Shown: positions 1 through 7,042 of the stretch, in pieces
Numbering within the stretch: position 1 is the first letter of the stretch
How the letters are laid out: the number at the start of each line of letters is the position of its first letter
NCBI GenBank assembly: GCA_009911505.1
Contig: QXXL01000012.1
Coordinates: 108,851 to 172,850 of the forward strand
Direction of reading: 5' to 3'
Length of the DNA stretch: 64,000 nucleotides
Origin: Lachnospiraceae bacterium
Lineage (GTDB): Bacteria > Bacillota > Clostridia > Lachnospirales > Lachnospiraceae
The notes under the pieces: model-generated
The model's database searches: none
What the model saw: only the letters and a program-made list of their open reading frames with translations
Told to the model about the DNA's origin: nothing
Translations under genes and position numbers: made by a program

Positions 1-303
1 GCTGCAGATATCCTTTCACAGCTAGTAGTTACTAAACGGGATACGGCAGGATATGTCATAGAAATCACGATTGACGGTGTACCGCATTCTGGTGAGGAAG
101 TACGTTTAAAATATGGGTGGAATTCTTCCGCGTTTTCTTTTAAGGAAGTGGATGGGGAGATCCGCGTTGTTACGAAAGGGCTGGGCCATGGGCTGGGCTT
201 AAGCCTCTATGGGGCAAACCAGCTGGCGGCTGGCGGGTATGCTTATAAAGATATTTTAAAATATTTTTATGACGGAATTGAATTTGTTACGCAGTATGAT
301 TGA
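1..303 (+). CDS. spoIID: Stage II sporulation protein D, C-terminal part
   Basis: The open frame enters from the left edge and ends at TGA 301-303, leaving about 100 C-terminal residues. It carries the SpoIID/LytB signature GLGHGLGLSLYGANQLA near residues 60-77, followed by a typical tail with an ILKYFY segment. SpoIID is a membrane-anchored lytic transglycosylase that acts with SpoIIP and SpoIIM during engulfment of the forespore. The next gene is SpoIIQ-like, the same order seen in other Clostridia, which supports the assignment. The N-terminal part lies outside the window. Confidence 0.9.
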   Translation, partial: AADILSQLVVTKRDTAGYVIEITIDGVPHSGEEVRLKYGWNSSAFSFKEVDGEIRVVTKGLGHGLGLSLYGANQLAAGGYAYKDILKYFYDGIEFVTQYD

Positions 304-370
304 ATAAAACTTCAAAATACGCACAGACTATAGTCAGCAAACAGCAAATATGACTATGGATGGTGATGAT

Positions 371-1201
371 ATGAGAAGAGGAAGTGCTTTTTTTCGGAGA
401 AACCAGTATAAAATAGCTGCGGTATGTGTATTGGCCGCAGTGCTTGGGCTTGCAGGTGTGTATATGTTTGCAGGGCGGGGAAATGAAGGTGGACCGCAGG
501 TACACGAACAGGCTAAGGCAGAGGCGACCGAAGAAGACGGCAAAAAAATTGTAGCAAAAAATGAAACGGAAGAAAAAGAAACGGAAAAAAAATCCGTAAG
601 CGCATCTTCGGTGATTAAACCGGAGAAAAAACAGGAAAAGAAGAAAAAAACGCAGACGAAGGTAATACCGCCGGCAGATGTGGCGCAGGCGGACAGCGAG
701 GTTGCCGCTGGTTTGGAAGCGGACGCCCCTAAGACAGAGCCTGTAAGCGCCCAGCCTGCACAGGTGGAGCCTGCTGTAGAACTGCATTTTGATACTAACG
801 CAGGATTGCTTTGGCCGGTGGAAGGGTCTGTGGTATTAGGCTACAGCATGGATCAGACGGTGTATTTTACGACATTGGATCAGTATAAATATAATCCTGC
901 TGTTATTATTTCAGGAAACGTGAATGACAAAGTGAAATCTGTTGCAAATGGCAGGATTATTGATATTTCCACAAATGAAGTAACAGGTTGTACTGTCACG
1001 ATGGATCTTGGCGACGGCTATACGGCAGTATATGGGCAATTAAAAGAAGTCCCGTATGAGGTCGGCGCTTACCTGGAAGCTGGCAACACAATTGGATTTG
1101 TCAGCGAACCGACGAAATATTATACGTTAGAAGGCAGCAATGTCTATTTTGCATTGCAAAAAGACGGAACACCAGTCGATCCGGCTGAGTTTTTTCAGTA
1201 G
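371..1201 (+). CDS. spoIIQ: SpoIIQ-like LytM/M23-fold protein, catalytic residues lost
   Basis: One N-terminal membrane segment (about residues 13-34 from ATG 371) is followed by a long Lys/Glu-rich linker and a C-terminal M23 (LytM) fold of about 130 residues. SpoIIQ sits in the forespore membrane and binds SpoIIIAH across the intermembrane space, forming the feeding-tube channel. The metal ligands are missing: the usual HxxxD position reads NPAVI, and the HxH position reads NVY. The domain is therefore probably structural. ATG 371 is preferred because GGTGAT (362-367), complementary to the 16S tail, lies just upstream; ATG 350 and 356 are in frame but lack such a site. Its place next to spoIID supports the name. 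Confidence 0.75.
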   Translation: MRRGSAFFRRNQYKIAAVCVLAAVLGLAGVYMFAGRGNEGGPQVHEQAKAEATEEDGKKIVAKNETEEKETEKKSVSASSVIKPEKKQEKKKKTQTKVIPPADVAQADSEVAAGLEADAPKTEPVSAQPAQVEPAVELHFDTNAGLLWPVEGSVVLGYSMDQTVYFTTLDQYKYNPAVIISGNVNDKVKSVANGRIIDISTNEVTGCTVTMDLGDGYTAVYGQLKEVPYEVGAYLEAGNTIGFVSEPTKYYTLEGSNVYFALQKDGTPVDPAEFFQ

Positions 1202-1210
1202 TTTTTTACC

Positions 1211-1240
1211 TTGACTTTTCTCTTGGCTTCAAACTATAAT
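1211..1240 (+). promoter_or_regulatory. Sigma-A promoter for the GIY-YIG gene
   Basis: TTGACT (1211-1216) and TATAAT (1235-1240) are separated by 18 bases. The site lies just after the spoIIQ-like stop codon and drives the downstream GIY-YIG gene, possibly through to the helicase. Confidence 0.7.
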
Positions 1241-1267
1241 AGAGGACAGCGTAATTTTGCAGAGGGA

Positions 1268-1296
1268 GCGTCCCGCGTATGATTGATGCGGGACGC
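1268..1296 (+). other. Leader hairpin without U-tract
   Basis: GCGTCCCGC (1268-1276) pairs perfectly with GCGGGACGC (1288-1296) around an 11-base loop. It lies about 20 bases downstream of the expected transcription start. No T-run follows, so it is not a standard terminator. It may stabilise the transcript or regulate it. Confidence 0.5.
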
Positions 1297-1363
1297 CCAT
1301 TCTGTTATGTGAGTAATGACACCGTTTTTGAAGGAAAACGGCAGGCGGCAGGACGGTGCACCC

Positions 1364-1642
1364 ATGGGAAAACAGACAGGCATCTGTTATACATACATCA
1401 TACAATGCAGTGATGGCACGTTATATACCGGCTGGACGAATGATATAGAAAAGCGGGTTTTAACCCATAATGCGGGGAAAGGTGCAAAATATACGCGTTC
1501 CCGTACACCTGTAAAGCTGGTGTATTTAGAGCAGGCAGATACAAAAAAGCGGGCGATGCAGCGGGAAGCACAGATCAAGCGGCTGAGCAGGTATGAAAAA
1601 GAACAGTTAATTAGAAGCAGCACAAACGGCAGCACGGTATAG
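1364..1642 (+). CDS. GIY-YIG domain protein, UPF0213 (YhbQ/YazA) family
   Basis: About 92 residues, forming a single GIY-YIG nuclease fold: YTYIIQCSDGTLYTG at the N-terminus, an Arg in KRVLTHN, and a central KGAKYTRSR segment as in UPF0213 proteins. Family members are small stand-alone GIY-YIG proteins whose cellular role is poorly known; DNA repair or structure-specific nicking has been suggested. ATG 1364 places the domain at the very N-terminus as in relatives, and AGGA lies 10 bases upstream. ATG 1316 would add 16 unrelated residues and has no ribosome binding site. The gene lies 24 bases before the helicase and may be co-transcribed with it. Confidence 0.8.
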   Translation: MGKQTGICYTYIIQCSDGTLYTGWTNDIEKRVLTHNAGKGAKYTRSRTPVKLVYLEQADTKKRAMQREAQIKRLSRYEKEQLIRSSTNGSTV

Positions 1643-1666
1643 TGGGCCGTCACAGAAAGGAAATGT

Positions 1667-3265
1667 ATGGAAACAGTTAGGTTTGATGAAATGGGGATTA
1701 TCCCCCAGATTTTACGTGGTGTAGAGGAAATGGGCTTTGAGGAGATGACGCCAATCCAGGCGCAGGCTATCCCGGCCGTTATGGAAGGCGGCGATGTGAT
1801 TGGGCAGGCGCAGACCGGAACAGGCAAAACGGCGGCGTTTGGCATACCCATTCTGCAGAAGGTTGACACCTCCCGAAAAAGCACTCAGGTGCTGGTGTTG
1901 TCCCCTACCAGGGAGCTTGCCATCCAGGTCGCAGAGGAAATACGCAATCTGGGCAAATATATGCACGGGGTTAAAATCCTGCCTGTTTACGGCGGACAGG
2001 ATATTACAAAGCAGATCCGTTCATTAAAGGGGGGCATTCAGATTATTGTCGGCACGCCAGGCCGTGTCATGGATCATCTGCGCAGGAAGACTATCCGCTG
2101 CGATGAGGTGAATACCATTGTTTTGGATGAAGCTGATGAAATGCTTAACATGGGCTTTCGTGAAGACATTGAAACGGTTTTGGAATATCTTCCCGAAGAA
2201 CGCCAGACAGTGTTGTTTTCCGCAACTATGCCAAAGCCCATCTTAGAAATTACCCGTAAGTATCAGCACGACGCCACAATGATTAAGGTGACGAAAAAAG
2301 AGCTGACCGTGTCAAATATCGAGCAGTACTATTACGATGTCAAACGAAAAGATAAAGTGGACGTGCTCTCGCGGCTTTTAGATTATTACAACCCCAAGGG
2401 TTCTATTGTATTCTGCAACACGAAGCGCATGGTGGACGAGCTGGCACGTGAGCTTTCTATGCGGGGTTATTTTGCAGAGGGGCTGCATGGAGACATGAAA
2501 CAGGGCCAGAGGGATCGCGTTATGGGCAATTTCCGGAAGGGCAATACGGACATCTTAATTGCAACGGATGTTGCCGCCAGGGGGCTGGACATTGACGATG
2601 TGGAGGCTGTGTTTAATTACGACATCCCGCAGGATGATGAATACTATGTTCACCGTATCGGGCGTACCGGGCGCGCAGGAAGGACTGGTAAGGCATTTAG
2701 TTTCGTCAAAGGCAAGGAAGTCTATAAGTTAAAAGATATTATGCGCTACTGCAAGACCAAGATCTATGCGCAGCCAATACCGTCTTCGGAAGATGTAGCG
2801 CAGATTAAAGCGGATAAGATTATGGACCGCATTGCAACGGTGATTGAAGAGAATGATTTGCGGGATATGATTAATTTTATAGAAAAGCAGATTAATGAAT
2901 CCGATTTTACGGCAATGGATATTGCGGCAGCGTTCTTAAAACAGGAAATCGGAGGCGCAGCGACTGCCCCGATGGCATATGGCCAGGGCAGCAGCGCTAA
3001 TTTCGGGGACACCGGAGCAGAGAATGGCATGGTACGCCTTTTTATTAACATAGGTAAAAAGCAGAAAATAAAGCCTGGCGATATTTTAGGGGCTGTCGCA
3101 GGGGAAAGCGGCATATCTGGGGATGTCGTCGGTACAATTGATATGTATGATAAATTTACATTTGTGGAAGTGCCGATTGAATATGGGAATAAGGTGCTTG
3201 CTGCGATGAAGAATGTAAAAATCAAAGGGAAAGATATTAATATTGAGCCTGCCAACAGCAGGTAG
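1667..3265 (+). CDS. deaD: DEAD-box ATP-dependent RNA helicase with DbpA-type RNA-binding tail
   Basis: A 532-residue DEAD-box helicase that unwinds RNA, probably in ribosome assembly, mRNA decay or cold adaptation. The motifs appear in order: Q motif near 25, AQTGTGKT (motif I), PTRELA (Ia), GG and TPGR, DEAD (motif II), SAT (III), ARGLDID (V) and HRIGRTGRAGR (VI). The last 75 residues form a DbpA-like RRM domain, which contacts structured RNA. The CsdA/DeaD/DbpA group has this architecture; which member it matches functionally cannot be decided from the sequence alone. It starts at ATG 1667 behind AGAAAGGAA and ends just before a terminator. Confidence 0.93.
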   Translation: METVRFDEMGIIPQILRGVEEMGFEEMTPIQAQAIPAVMEGGDVIGQAQTGTGKTAAFGIPILQKVDTSRKSTQVLVLSPTRELAIQVAEEIRNLGKYMHGVKILPVYGGQDITKQIRSLKGGIQIIVGTPGRVMDHLRRKTIRCDEVNTIVLDEADEMLNMGFREDIETVLEYLPEERQTVLFSATMPKPILEITRKYQHDATMIKVTKKELTVSNIEQYYYDVKRKDKVDVLSRLLDYYNPKGSIVFCNTKRMVDELARELSMRGYFAEGLHGDMKQGQRDRVMGNFRKGNTDILIATDVAARGLDIDDVEAVFNYDIPQDDEYYVHRIGRTGRAGRTGKAFSFVKGKEVYKLKDIMRYCKTKIYAQPIPSSEDVAQIKADKIMDRIATVIEENDLRDMINFIEKQINESDFTAMDIAAAFLKQEIGGAATAPMAYGQGSSANFGDTGAENGMVRLFINIGKKQKIKPGDILGAVAGESGISGDVVGTIDMYDKFTFVEVPIEYGNKVLAAMKNVKIKGKDINIEPANSR

Positions 3266-3274
3266 TAACAAGGG

Positions 3275-3309
3275 CTTAGCCTTACAGAAATGTATGGGCT
3301 AAGTTTTTT
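3275..3309 (+). terminator. Rho-independent terminator after deaD
   Basis: CTTAGCC (3275-3281) pairs with GGCTAAG (3297-3303), followed by six T (3304-3309). Confidence 0.8.
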
Positions 3310-3328
3310 ATAAATTGAGAGTAAAATA

Positions 3329-3357
3329 TTGCATTGCATTAGATCGATTGTTATAAT
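3329..3357 (+). promoter_or_regulatory. Sigma-A promoter for the shikimate genes
   Basis: TTGCAT (3329-3334), 17-base spacer, TATAAT (3352-3357). It lies about 48 bases ahead of aroK. Confidence 0.75.
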
Positions 3358-3404
3358 GATTATGTCGCTTTAAACTGATAAAGAGTAAAAGGAGCAGTAA
3401 AATA

Positions 3405-3992
3405 ATGGATGAATTAGGACAGGTACAGGCGGATTTTTGTATGCATGGTATGGCCCCATTTCCCTGTAATATATTTCTGATCGGCTTTATGGGCAGCGGC
3501 AAATCCACTATTTCGGCGTGCCTTCGTGAAGCATTCTCATTAGAAGCAATCGAGATGGATCAGCTGATTGCAGAGCGCGAAGGCAAAAGTATTTCTGATA
3601 TCTTCGCCCAGGACGGAGAAGAATATTTCAGGGGGCTTGAAACGCAGCTTTTAGTTGAATTGCAGGATAAGCAGGGGGTTGTAGTATCCTGTGGGGGCGG
3701 TGTGCCGATGCGGGAAGAAAATGTTGCAACAATGAACAAAAGCGGGCTTGTAGTTTTGCTTAAGGCAACGCCGGAGACAATTTTAGAACGTGTAAAGGAT
3801 AACCATAGCCGTCCCCTGCTGGAAGGGCACAAGGATGTTGCTTATATATCGGGGCTAATGGAAAAGCGGCGGCAGAAATACGAAGCTGCAGCGGATTTTA
3901 CCGTTGTGACAGACGGCAGGGGCGCGCGCGATATCTGCGCTGAACTGGTAAAAAAGCTTTTGGAATTAATAAAACAGAAAGAAGGAGATTGA
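3405..3992 (+). CDS. aroK: Shikimate kinase
   Basis: Phosphorylates shikimate at the 3-hydroxyl, step five of the chorismate pathway. The P-loop GFMGSGKST begins near residue 27, an Asp-containing IEMDQLI and GEEYFRGLE follow, and CGGGVPMR is the conserved shikimate-binding Gly-rich motif; a lid Arg is present in NHSRPLL. At 195 residues it is slightly longer than usual because of about 20 extra N-terminal residues. ATG 3405 has AAGGAG about 10 bases upstream. The dehydrogenase gene starts 1 base after the stop, so the two are translationally coupled. Confidence 0.93.
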   Translation: MDELGQVQADFCMHGMAPFPCNIFLIGFMGSGKSTISACLREAFSLEAIEMDQLIAEREGKSISDIFAQDGEEYFRGLETQLLVELQDKQGVVVSCGGGVPMREENVATMNKSGLVVLLKATPETILERVKDNHSRPLLEGHKDVAYISGLMEKRRQKYEAAADFTVVTDGRGARDICAELVKKLLELIKQKEGD

Positions 3993-3993
3993 C

Positions 3994-4860
3994 ATGGCGG
4001 AAAGAATTACAGGGCATACGGAGCTGATAGGTTTACTTGCTTACCCGATCCGGCATTCCGGGTCGCCTGCGATACACAACGAGGCATTTGCTTATCTGGG
4101 GCTGGACTATGCGTATTTAGCATTTGAGGTGGATAACGATACGTTAGAGGACGCCATAAAAGGGCTGCGCGCATTGAAAATGGTGGGTGCAAACGTTTCT
4201 ATGCCGAACAAAATAAAAGTGTGCGAATATATGGACAAGCTTTCAGTCGCGGCAGAGATGTGCGGGGCAGTGAATACGATTGTAAATGAAGACGGCGTAC
4301 TGGCCGGGCATATTACAGACGGGACAGGTTTTATGAGGGCTTTAAAAGACAAAGGCATAGATGTAATCGGCAAAAAAATGACTATGGCTGGCTCTGGCGG
4401 CGCGGCTTCTGCGATTCAGGTACAGGCAGCGTTAGATGGAGTGGCAGAGATTTCCGTTTTTAATATCCGTGACAAATTCTGGGGCAATGCTGAAGCAATG
4501 GTTCAAAAAATTAACGAAAATACACAGTGTAAGGTTACGTTGTATGACCTGGCAGATTTAGACAGATTAAAAGCGGAAATGGCGGATTCTTATTTGTTTA
4601 CAAATGCAACAGGCGTGGGCATGAAGCCAATGGAAGGGCAGACATATATTCCTGATGCCTCGTATTTTAGGCCGGATCTGACTGTGGCTGATATTATTTA
4701 TTCCCCGGCAGAAACGAAATTGTTAAAAATGGCGAAAGAGGCTGGATGCAAAACGATGAACGGTATGGGGATGCTTTTGTTCCAGGGGGCGGCGTCTTTT
4801 GAGTTATGGACAGGAAAAGAAATGCCTGTTGCACATATGAAAGAAATTTTGGGGATTTAG
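3994..4860 (+). CDS. aroE: Shikimate/quinate dehydrogenase, YdiB-like
   Basis: NAD(P)-dependent reduction of 3-dehydroshikimate. The SxS-type substrate motif HSGSPAIHN lies near residue 20, the catalytic Lys lies in SMPNK near 67-71, and the nucleotide-binding loop is GSGGAASAI near 131. NVSMPNK, TDGTGFMRAL, NENTQCKVT and the C-terminal GMLLFQGAASFELWTGK resemble E. coli YdiB (quinate/shikimate dehydrogenase) more than classical AroE. The next gene is aroD, the neighbour ydiB also has in E. coli. No second aroE is visible here, so it may serve biosynthesis; use of quinate is an inference from similarity. Confidence 0.9.
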   Translation: MAERITGHTELIGLLAYPIRHSGSPAIHNEAFAYLGLDYAYLAFEVDNDTLEDAIKGLRALKMVGANVSMPNKIKVCEYMDKLSVAAEMCGAVNTIVNEDGVLAGHITDGTGFMRALKDKGIDVIGKKMTMAGSGGAASAIQVQAALDGVAEISVFNIRDKFWGNAEAMVQKINENTQCKVTLYDLADLDRLKAEMADSYLFTNATGVGMKPMEGQTYIPDASYFRPDLTVADIIYSPAETKLLKMAKEAGCKTMNGMGMLLFQGAASFELWTGKEMPVAHMKEILGI

Positions 4861-4932
4861 TTTTGTGTACATGGCGGCGTATTTCAGCTGTGTGTATTAT
4901 AATAAATTAGAAAACAGCAGAAAGGATGGCAT

Positions 4933-5709
4933 ATGGAGCCTGTAATCGTAAGGAATTTGAGGATTGGCGAGGGGATCCCTAAAATATGTGTCCCGCTTGT
5001 TGGCGCGACAAAGGGGCAGATTTTAAAAGAAGCGGAAGCAGTAGCGGATATTCCGGCGGATTTTGTGGAATGGCGTGCCGACTGGTTTGAAGGCGCGCTG
5101 CACATAGGACAGGTAAGGGATGTCCTTCATATGCTTCGGACGTGTTTAAAGGAAATGCCGTTGTTATTTACGTTTCGTACTGCTTCGGAAGGAGGCGAAA
5201 AACACATAGGGGCCAAGGAATATGAAAATCTGTTAAAAGCTGCTATCGTGTCTGGCTGTGTGGATTTGGCCGATGTGGAGGTTTTTATGGGGGATGCGCT
5301 TGTAAAGGGGCTTGTTAGTACGGCGCACGGTGCGGGTGTTAAAATAGTGGCGTCCAACCATGACTTTGAAAAGACGCCCCCAAAGGATGAAATTATCCGG
5401 CGCCTTGTTAAAATGCAGGGGCTTGGGGCAGATATTTCTAAAATTGCAGTTATGCCGCAGGACGAAAAGGATGTGCTGACTCTGCTTGCGGCAACCGAGG
5501 AGATGCAGCGCCAAAATACTGGCGGCCCGGTTATTACAATGTCTATGTCTGGAATGGGTGTAATCAGCCGTTTGTGCGGCGGGGTGTTTGGTTCTGCTGT
5601 TACATTTGGCGCGGCGGGGAAAGCAAGCGCGCCTGGGCAGTTAAGTGTGCGGGAATTGGCTGGTGTTTTAAAGCTGCTTCATAGGGCTGGCTGCGCGCCA
5701 ACAGGATAA
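4933..5709 (+). CDS. aroD: Type I 3-dehydroquinate dehydratase
   Basis: Dehydrates 3-dehydroquinate to 3-dehydroshikimate through a Schiff base. The class I TIM-barrel signatures are VEWRADWFEG near residue 39, the catalytic His in SNHDFEKTP near 143, the Schiff-base Lys in ISKIAVMP near 170, and MSMSGMGVISR plus ASAPGQLSV near the end. The 258-residue length is typical. ATG 4933 follows AGAAAGGA. The gap to the dehydrogenase is 72 bases and holds a weak TATAAT (4898-4903) without a convincing -35, so the gene is probably co-transcribed with aroK. Confidence 0.93.
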   Translation: MEPVIVRNLRIGEGIPKICVPLVGATKGQILKEAEAVADIPADFVEWRADWFEGALHIGQVRDVLHMLRTCLKEMPLLFTFRTASEGGEKHIGAKEYENLLKAAIVSGCVDLADVEVFMGDALVKGLVSTAHGAGVKIVASNHDFEKTPPKDEIIRRLVKMQGLGADISKIAVMPQDEKDVLTLLAATEEMQRQNTGGPVITMSMSGMGVISRLCGGVFGSAVTFGAAGKASAPGQLSVRELAGVLKLLHRAGCAPTG

Positions 5710-5733
5710 ACCCGGTTTTGTAACAGAACATCG

Positions 5734-5762
5734 TTTACTTTTGTGATAAAATCAAGTAAAAT
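5734..5762 (+). promoter_or_regulatory. Sigma-A-like promoter for the DUF362 gene
   Basis: TTTACT (5734-5739), 17-base spacer, TAAAAT (5757-5762). Confidence 0.5.
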
Positions 5763-5794
5763 AGTCCTATTACATAAAGGAGGCAGGGTAAGCC

Positions 5795-6913
5795 ATGGAA
5801 AAATCGAAAGTATATTTTACGACATTTAAAACAAGCTTTACAGAAAACCTGCTGCAGAAATTGCGCAGGCTTATAATTACAGCTGGAATCAAGGATATTG
5901 ACTTTAAGGACAAATATGCGGCAATTAAACTCCATTTTGGCGAATATGGGAATTTGGCGTTTTTGCGCCCAAATTATGCCAAGGTCGTGGCAGATTTGGT
6001 CAAAGAAGAAGGAGGCAGGCCTTTTTTGACAGACTGCAATACGCTTTATGTCGGCAGTAGGAAAAATGCACTGGATCATCTTGATACGGCATATGCGAAT
6101 GGGTTTTCTCCAATGACAACTGGGTGCCAGGTGATTATAGCGGATGGTTTAAAGGGGACAGACGAGGTGCTGGTACCGATAAACGGGGAATATGTGAAGG
6201 AAGCAAAAGTAGGGCGTGCGCTGATGGATGCGGATATTTTGATTTCCCTGACACATTTTAAAGGGCATGAAGCGACCAGCTTTGGCGGTGCGATTAAAAA
6301 TATCGGGATGGGCGGCGGCTCCCGTGCAGGCAAAATGGAAATGCACAGTGACGGTAAGCCGGGCGTTTTGGCGGAGAAATGCATTGGATGCGGCAGCTGT
6401 ACGAAGGTTTGTGCGCATACCGGGGTGGCAGTTACGGACAGGAAGGCAGTGATTGACCATGATAAATGCGTAGGCTGTGGGCGTTGTATTGGCGTTTGTC
6501 CAAAAGATGCAATTTCTGCGACGTTTGACGCGTCTAATAAGCGGTTAAACTGTAAAATGGCGGAGTATACCAAGGCGATCTGCCAGGACAGGCCCTGTTT
6601 CCATGTGGCATTGGTGTGTGATGTATCGCCAAATTGTGACTGCCATGCAGAGAATGACATTCCGATTATTCCGGATGTTGGCATGTTTGCTTCATTTGAT
6701 CCGGTTGCGCTTGACGTAGCGTGTGCCGATGCATGTAACCGCCAGCCTGTAATCGCGGGAAGCGTCCTTGCGGAAAACTGTGAAAAACATAAGGGGTGCG
6801 GCCATGAGGATCATTTTCATATGACACATCCGGATACTGAGTGGGAAAGCTGTATCCGGCACAGTGTTGAAATCGGGCTTGGCACAGACAAATATGAGTT
6901 AGTTGAGATATAG
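5795..6913 (+). CDS. DUF362 domain protein with two 4Fe-4S clusters
   Basis: 372 residues. DUF362 regions flank a bacterial ferredoxin insert near residues 195-250 with two complete cluster motifs (CIGCGSCTKVC and CVGCGRCIGVCP). C-terminal Cys and His residues (CDCHAEND, CGHEDHFHMTHPD) could bind further metal. There is no signal peptide. The family is common in anaerobes and is presumed to transfer electrons or bind a cofactor, but I know of no defined reaction. The gene is monocistronic, with its own promoter and a strong terminator. Confidence 0.85.
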   Translation: MEKSKVYFTTFKTSFTENLLQKLRRLIITAGIKDIDFKDKYAAIKLHFGEYGNLAFLRPNYAKVVADLVKEEGGRPFLTDCNTLYVGSRKNALDHLDTAYANGFSPMTTGCQVIIADGLKGTDEVLVPINGEYVKEAKVGRALMDADILISLTHFKGHEATSFGGAIKNIGMGGGSRAGKMEMHSDGKPGVLAEKCIGCGSCTKVCAHTGVAVTDRKAVIDHDKCVGCGRCIGVCPKDAISATFDASNKRLNCKMAEYTKAICQDRPCFHVALVCDVSPNCDCHAENDIPIIPDVGMFASFDPVALDVACADACNRQPVIAGSVLAENCEKHKGCGHEDHFHMTHPDTEWESCIRHSVEIGLGTDKYELVEI

Positions 6914-6928
6914 GCTCAAATACAGGTG

Positions 6929-6965
6929 CAGGGGATACGGGAACGCCGTATCCCCTGTATTTTTA
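6929..6965 (+). terminator. Rho-independent terminator after the DUF362 gene
   Basis: A 12-bp perfect stem, 6929-6940 with 6946-6957 (CAGGGGATACGG / complement), a 5-base loop, then a T-rich tail. Confidence 0.9.
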
Positions 6966-6995
6966 TACTAAGGAAATAAATTCCACACGAAATGC

Positions 6996-7019
6996 GTTTG
7001 TTGTGTTATAATAACAAAC
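6996..7019 (+). promoter_or_regulatory. Extended -10 promoter inside an inverted repeat
   Basis: TGTTATAAT (7004-7012) is an extended -10 element without a good -35. GTTTGTT (6996-7002) and AACAAAC (7013-7019) form a perfect 7-bp inverted repeat around the -10. A protein bound there would block RNA polymerase, so this is a candidate operator. Confidence 0.55.
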
Positions 7020-7042
7020 AGTAATTATGCCAGGAGGGATTT

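Noticed and set aside
1268..1296. Terminator after the SpoIIQ-like gene
   Set aside because: A good stem but no T-run, and it lies downstream of a promoter rather than before it.
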